A DNA stretch of 64,000 nt from contig OX638368.1 of the NCBI GenBank assembly GCA_951812925.1, positions 122,597,309-122,661,308 on the forward strand. Reading direction: 5' to 3'. Each line of letters starts with the position of its first letter. The first letter of the stretch is position 1. This DNA comes from Calliopum simillimum. Its lineage: Eukaryota; Arthropoda; Insecta; Diptera; Lauxaniidae. The position numbers were made by a program, and so were the translations under genes. The notes below the pieces were generated by a model that was given only the letters and a program-made list of their open reading frames with translations, did not search any database and had not been told where the DNA came from. Below, piece by piece: positions 61,181 to 64,000 of this stretch.

Positions 61181-61674
61181 CTAGAGTTCGCCTTGTGGCC
61201 GAAATTCGACCATTTCGATTTGACAATAAAATATAGCAAAATGTTTTTATACCCTTCCTTGGTCGATAAGACACAAAAAGCTTTTAATATTCTTCCTTAG
61301 GGTTAGGGTTATCTGCATTGGTGCAGCTGCTAAGTTGCAATATCGTACTTTCCATTAAGAGGCGTGTAACTTCTTCCTTCTGTCCCGTTCATTTTTTGCC
61401 CATACCAAAATTCATAAAAACCAATCATGCTATCGTTCCTTAGTGCCAATCCTGTCTCCATACTGAATTTCGTTAGAATCGATGTAGCGGTTTAGCCCAG
61501 AGAGCGTTTTTTTCCATTTAGGGGCGTGGCATCACAAACTTTAAAAACAAATATAGTCCTATGCACTGCTCCTCCTCACAACCTTTCCAACAAAACAAAA
61601 ATTAAGCAAATCGGTTTAGATTTAGGTATAGAAACAGGGACTGAACCGATTTCGTTTGCCTATTTATATATAGA
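61181..61674 (-). mobile_element. Non-autonomous Helitron, copy B
   Basis: Reverse-complement orientation. Start TCTATATATAAATAGGCAAA at 61674, end TTTCGGCCACAAGGCGAACT, then CTAG, at 61181, with A before and T after, as in copy A. It shares AACGAAATCGGTTCAGTCCC, GGAAAGGTTGTGAGGAGGAG and GCAGTGCATAGGACTATATT, but has about one tandem unit where copy A has three. Confidence 0.85.
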
Positions 61675-61939
61675 TTTACAAATACCCTTCTGCTAATATG
61701 TACTCTCAAGGAAAAAACGACAATTTTTACATTTGATTCAATGCAAATCAGGAACGATTTAGCTTCAAAGTCCAAATTATTTGAATTGATGTTTTAAACT
61801 TCTGATTTGGAGTAATTAAACTAGTATTTAAATGAAATAAAATTTACTTTTGATTCAAAAAATATTCGAGGTAGATTCAAAAGCATTTTTATAAGTTTTT
61901 TTGAACAAACTTTTTTTGGACCAATTTTTGAAAAATTAT

Positions 61940-62455
61940 AAAATGTCTCAAAAAAAATTCACACGTATTCCTTAGACGATTCTAAGCATTTTATGCCATA
62001 TGCACTTTTTTCGTTAGATGCCTTGTTTATCTGTACTACTGAAAAAAGAATTGCACGTTTGCACGGCTGGCTATATTGGTAATAAATTTTGAACCAATAT
62101 CTATTACCCCAATTTTTTTCTGGGATATAGTTCCTAGTCATGTGGAGAGTGCTCACATATTTTGTACAGTTTTCTCAGAGGCGGAGATGTTGCTTAAATT
62201 TTTATTTATTAGAAAAAGAGATTTTCAGTAATAAATGAAAAATTTTGTTAAAAGAATTGTGTTTTTTATTCCTTGACCTACACATGTTAAATATTTAAGA
62301 AAAAAAAAACTTTTTCCAAAATCTTTACTAGTTGCTCCAAAAAATTATTTTTCTTGAAAGTCTTTTTTACGTTCAAATTCTAAGGTGGCTCTCTTGAGAA
62401 ATGTTTGGCCATGAGGCATAAAATGCTTAGAATTATCTAAGCAATATGTGTGATT
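61940..62455. repeat. Inverted repeat with GCATAAAATGCTTAGAAT arms
   Basis: ATTCACACGTATTCCTTAGA, CGATTCTAAGCATTTTATGCC (61956-62000) faces GGCATAAAATGCTTAGAATT, ATCTAAGCAATATGTGTGAT (62416-62455). The same sequence forms the palindrome at 63849-63994, and a weak relative lies at 11448-11492. Probably a non-autonomous element family. Confidence 0.6.
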
Positions 62456-63684
62456 TTTTTTCAGAATTTCGATGAACTCGTATTGTTTCTTTAAGCCCGA
62501 AAACACGCAAATCCCATCATTTTTATCATATAGACCACCGGTCAAGAAAACCGGCCTCGGGCAAAATCAAAAGATACGTGTCCAGTCAATTCGAGTGCAG
62601 TACCATGCCAAAAAATTAAGCGTGATCGGTGATTTTCGACCTTAAAGCTGGTTCGTTCTCTTGTAGAATTTGTCTAACTTATCTTTTTTCAGAAAACTTG
62701 ACTTCGTGTCAACTTCCTATTTGTCCCGATTTAAACTTCTATATAAAGCTGGCTCTAAACATTTTTCTGATTGAACCGCATCGGAAATAATTTCACGTTC
62801 ACTGAAATATTTTGGTCCTTTATTACTGCATTTTGTAGCAGATTTTTTTTTTTTTTAAATCGCTTGCTTGCATGCACTGATTGTGCAGCTCTAGTTCCTG
62901 ATCATCATCAATGAGTTTATTGACTGAAAGATATTGGTGTTTGTTATGACCGTAAGGTCATACAAGAAAAATATTTATTTATTTATAGAATTTATTTAAA
63001 ACTGAAACATTTTTTCGTATAGGAATCAGTTGCTGATTCAAGTTCAATAATCAGTAGTACACAGGGGGAAGGGTGCAACTTAAATCAATTTTTATCCAGC
63101 TCCATTTTTTATTGCAAATATGTTTTCTTTTGAGCACAAAAAAACAAAATAAAACTATTTTTAAAATGGGTTGCTTAACATTTTTTAAAAAGAGGTCGAA
63201 AAATGGTACACTTGATACAAAAAAAAAAAAAAACCAACAAACCAAAACAAAAATAGTCGTTTTCGATGTAGTTGTCGATGCTGAATTCGAATTCAGTCTT
63301 GGAATCGCTCTATCCTTTAGCCGTTTTGGCGTAGTTATAATTTAACAGAAGGAGTCATTAGGGCAAATGGTCCACACATACAGTGACTTTGATTCTTTTG
63401 GGTAGTTTATGTGGACCAAGCAGCTTTTTAAAGTTAATCCTATGATAAACCCACAATATACTTGGTTTTTAATGCGCCAACATAGATTTATTGTGAATTT
63501 GCTTCGTAAAAATTAACGTAACAATATATTTTTCTAAAAAGTAATATGTACTTCTTTTAGTTAAACTTCACGGTAAATTGTTTTCTGGCATGTACATTTT
63601 GTCCGATAATTAAATAAAAATTCTCAGCTTTGTTACATATTTGATTAGTACTGCACTTTATGTAACAAAATGCAGTGAATTATT
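62456..63684. other. Gene-poor stretch
   Basis: AT-rich with no recognised gene. The segment 63180-63340 matches 2640-2770 at low identity. A 90-codon plus-strand frame at 63073-63345 is poly-Lys/Gln/Thr-rich and judged non-coding. Confidence 0.45.
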
Positions 63685-63716
63685 GGGCCTTATCATGAAT
63701 AAAAATTCTCGAGAAT
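63685..63716. repeat. Isolated TIR end related to the 53316-54610 element
   Basis: GGGCCTTATCATGAATAAAA, then ATTCTCGAGAAT, matches the complement of the right end of the 53316-54610 element. A partner end was not found before the window edge. Confidence 0.5.
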
Positions 63717-63848
63717 ACACTAATAATAAGTGTAAGTATATAAAATTGTGTTAATTTACGAATTGAGATAACTCAAGAATGGTGAGCCCCCGAAAAAATA
63801 GACAGGTACAATAAAGTGGTTCGATTTATATGATGCAAAAATAGTGTA

Positions 63849-63994
63849 TAAGACATAAAATGTTTAGAATTTTCCAAAGTATACGTGTGAATTTTTCAGA
63901 ATTTCTTAAGCTTTTTTGATTTCATTTTCTTTGACCAAAATTCTGAAAAAATGTACACGTATACTTCGAACGATTCTAAGCGTTTCATGTCTTT
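63849..63994. mobile_element. 146-bp palindrome of the CATAAAATGCTTAGAAT family
   Basis: AAAGACAT(G/A)AAA and CTTAGAATCGTTCGAAGTAT, ACGTGT and TTCAGAATTT pair between the left (63849-63905) and right (63938-63994) halves with about 80% identity. The family is shared with 61940-62455. Confidence 0.6.
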
Positions 63995-64000
63995 TACAAC

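Noticed and set aside
63073..63345. 90-codon plus-strand frame
   Set aside because: Composition is driven by poly-A tracts (Lys/Asn/Gln/Thr); the overlapping minus frame is just as long.

Overview
The window is AT-rich, intron-bearing nuclear DNA from a higher fly. The protein-coding genes are closest, from memory, to Drosophila orthologues (Orct, Rox8, spas, mRpL11, Atg6). The dispersed repeats (INE-1/DINE-1-like elements, an RTE-type LINE, Helitrons) also fit a schizophoran fly with a moderately large genome. A tephritid fruit fly is a reasonable guess, but that is inference. Intergenic and intronic DNA is crowded with transposon debris, much of it palindromic or nested.

Layout. 0-6.9 kb: decayed coding fragments and terminal-inverted-repeat (TIR) elements, with one INE-1-like repeat. 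6.9-8.6 kb: Orct, an SLC22 organic cation transporter (+). 8.6-21 kb: gene-poor, holding several palindromic or TIR elements, a foldback-type element, a tandem array and one broken minus-strand coding region I do not recognise. 21.0-32.8 kb: Rox8 (TIA-1/TIAR-like RNA-binding protein, +, four coding exons). Its third intron is about 10 kb and contains a LINE with one uninterrupted 1034-codon frame, a dead LINE with an RNase H domain, a 700-bp palindrome, and a 2.2-kb TIR element with an INE-1-like repeat and a hairpin MITE inside it. 32.8-38.2 kb: Rox8 3' region, a nested TIR composite and the spas 3' region. 38.3-43.9 kb: spas (spastin, -, six coding exons). 45.3-46.0 kb: mRpL11 (+, three exons). 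46.7-47.7 kb: Rrp36 (-, three exons), head to head with an SDE2 homologue (+, 48.0-48.8 kb, two exons). 48.8-51.0 kb: palindromic element, Helitron, foldback element. 51.3-52.7 kb: Atg6/Beclin-1 (-, three exons). 53.3-54.6 kb: nested TIR elements and a minisatellite. 55.9-57.2 kb: phosphatidylserine decarboxylase (+, single exon). 58.5-59.3 kb: third INE-1-like repeat. 59.9 kb: perfect 68-bp hairpin. 60.4-61.0 kb: single-domain rhodanese (-). 61.2-64.0 kb: second Helitron and more inverted repeats.

The cellular genes are conserved housekeeping or neuronal genes and do not form one pathway. They cover membrane transport, RNA binding and splicing, microtubule severing, mitochondrial translation, ribosome biogenesis, replication and splicing control, autophagy, mitochondrial phospholipid synthesis and sulfur transfer. 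All exon joins given were checked for reading phase by hand, and the summed exon lengths are multiples of three. No CRISPR array, rRNA or convincing tRNA was seen. The most distinctive material is the mobile DNA: a hairpin family ending in TGTCTATACGGGG with internal GCGTACGC, two non-autonomous Helitrons with clear TC...CTAG ends between A and T, foldback elements with arms of ~20-bp repeats, and a TIR element that fills most of a 213-bp Rrp36 intron.
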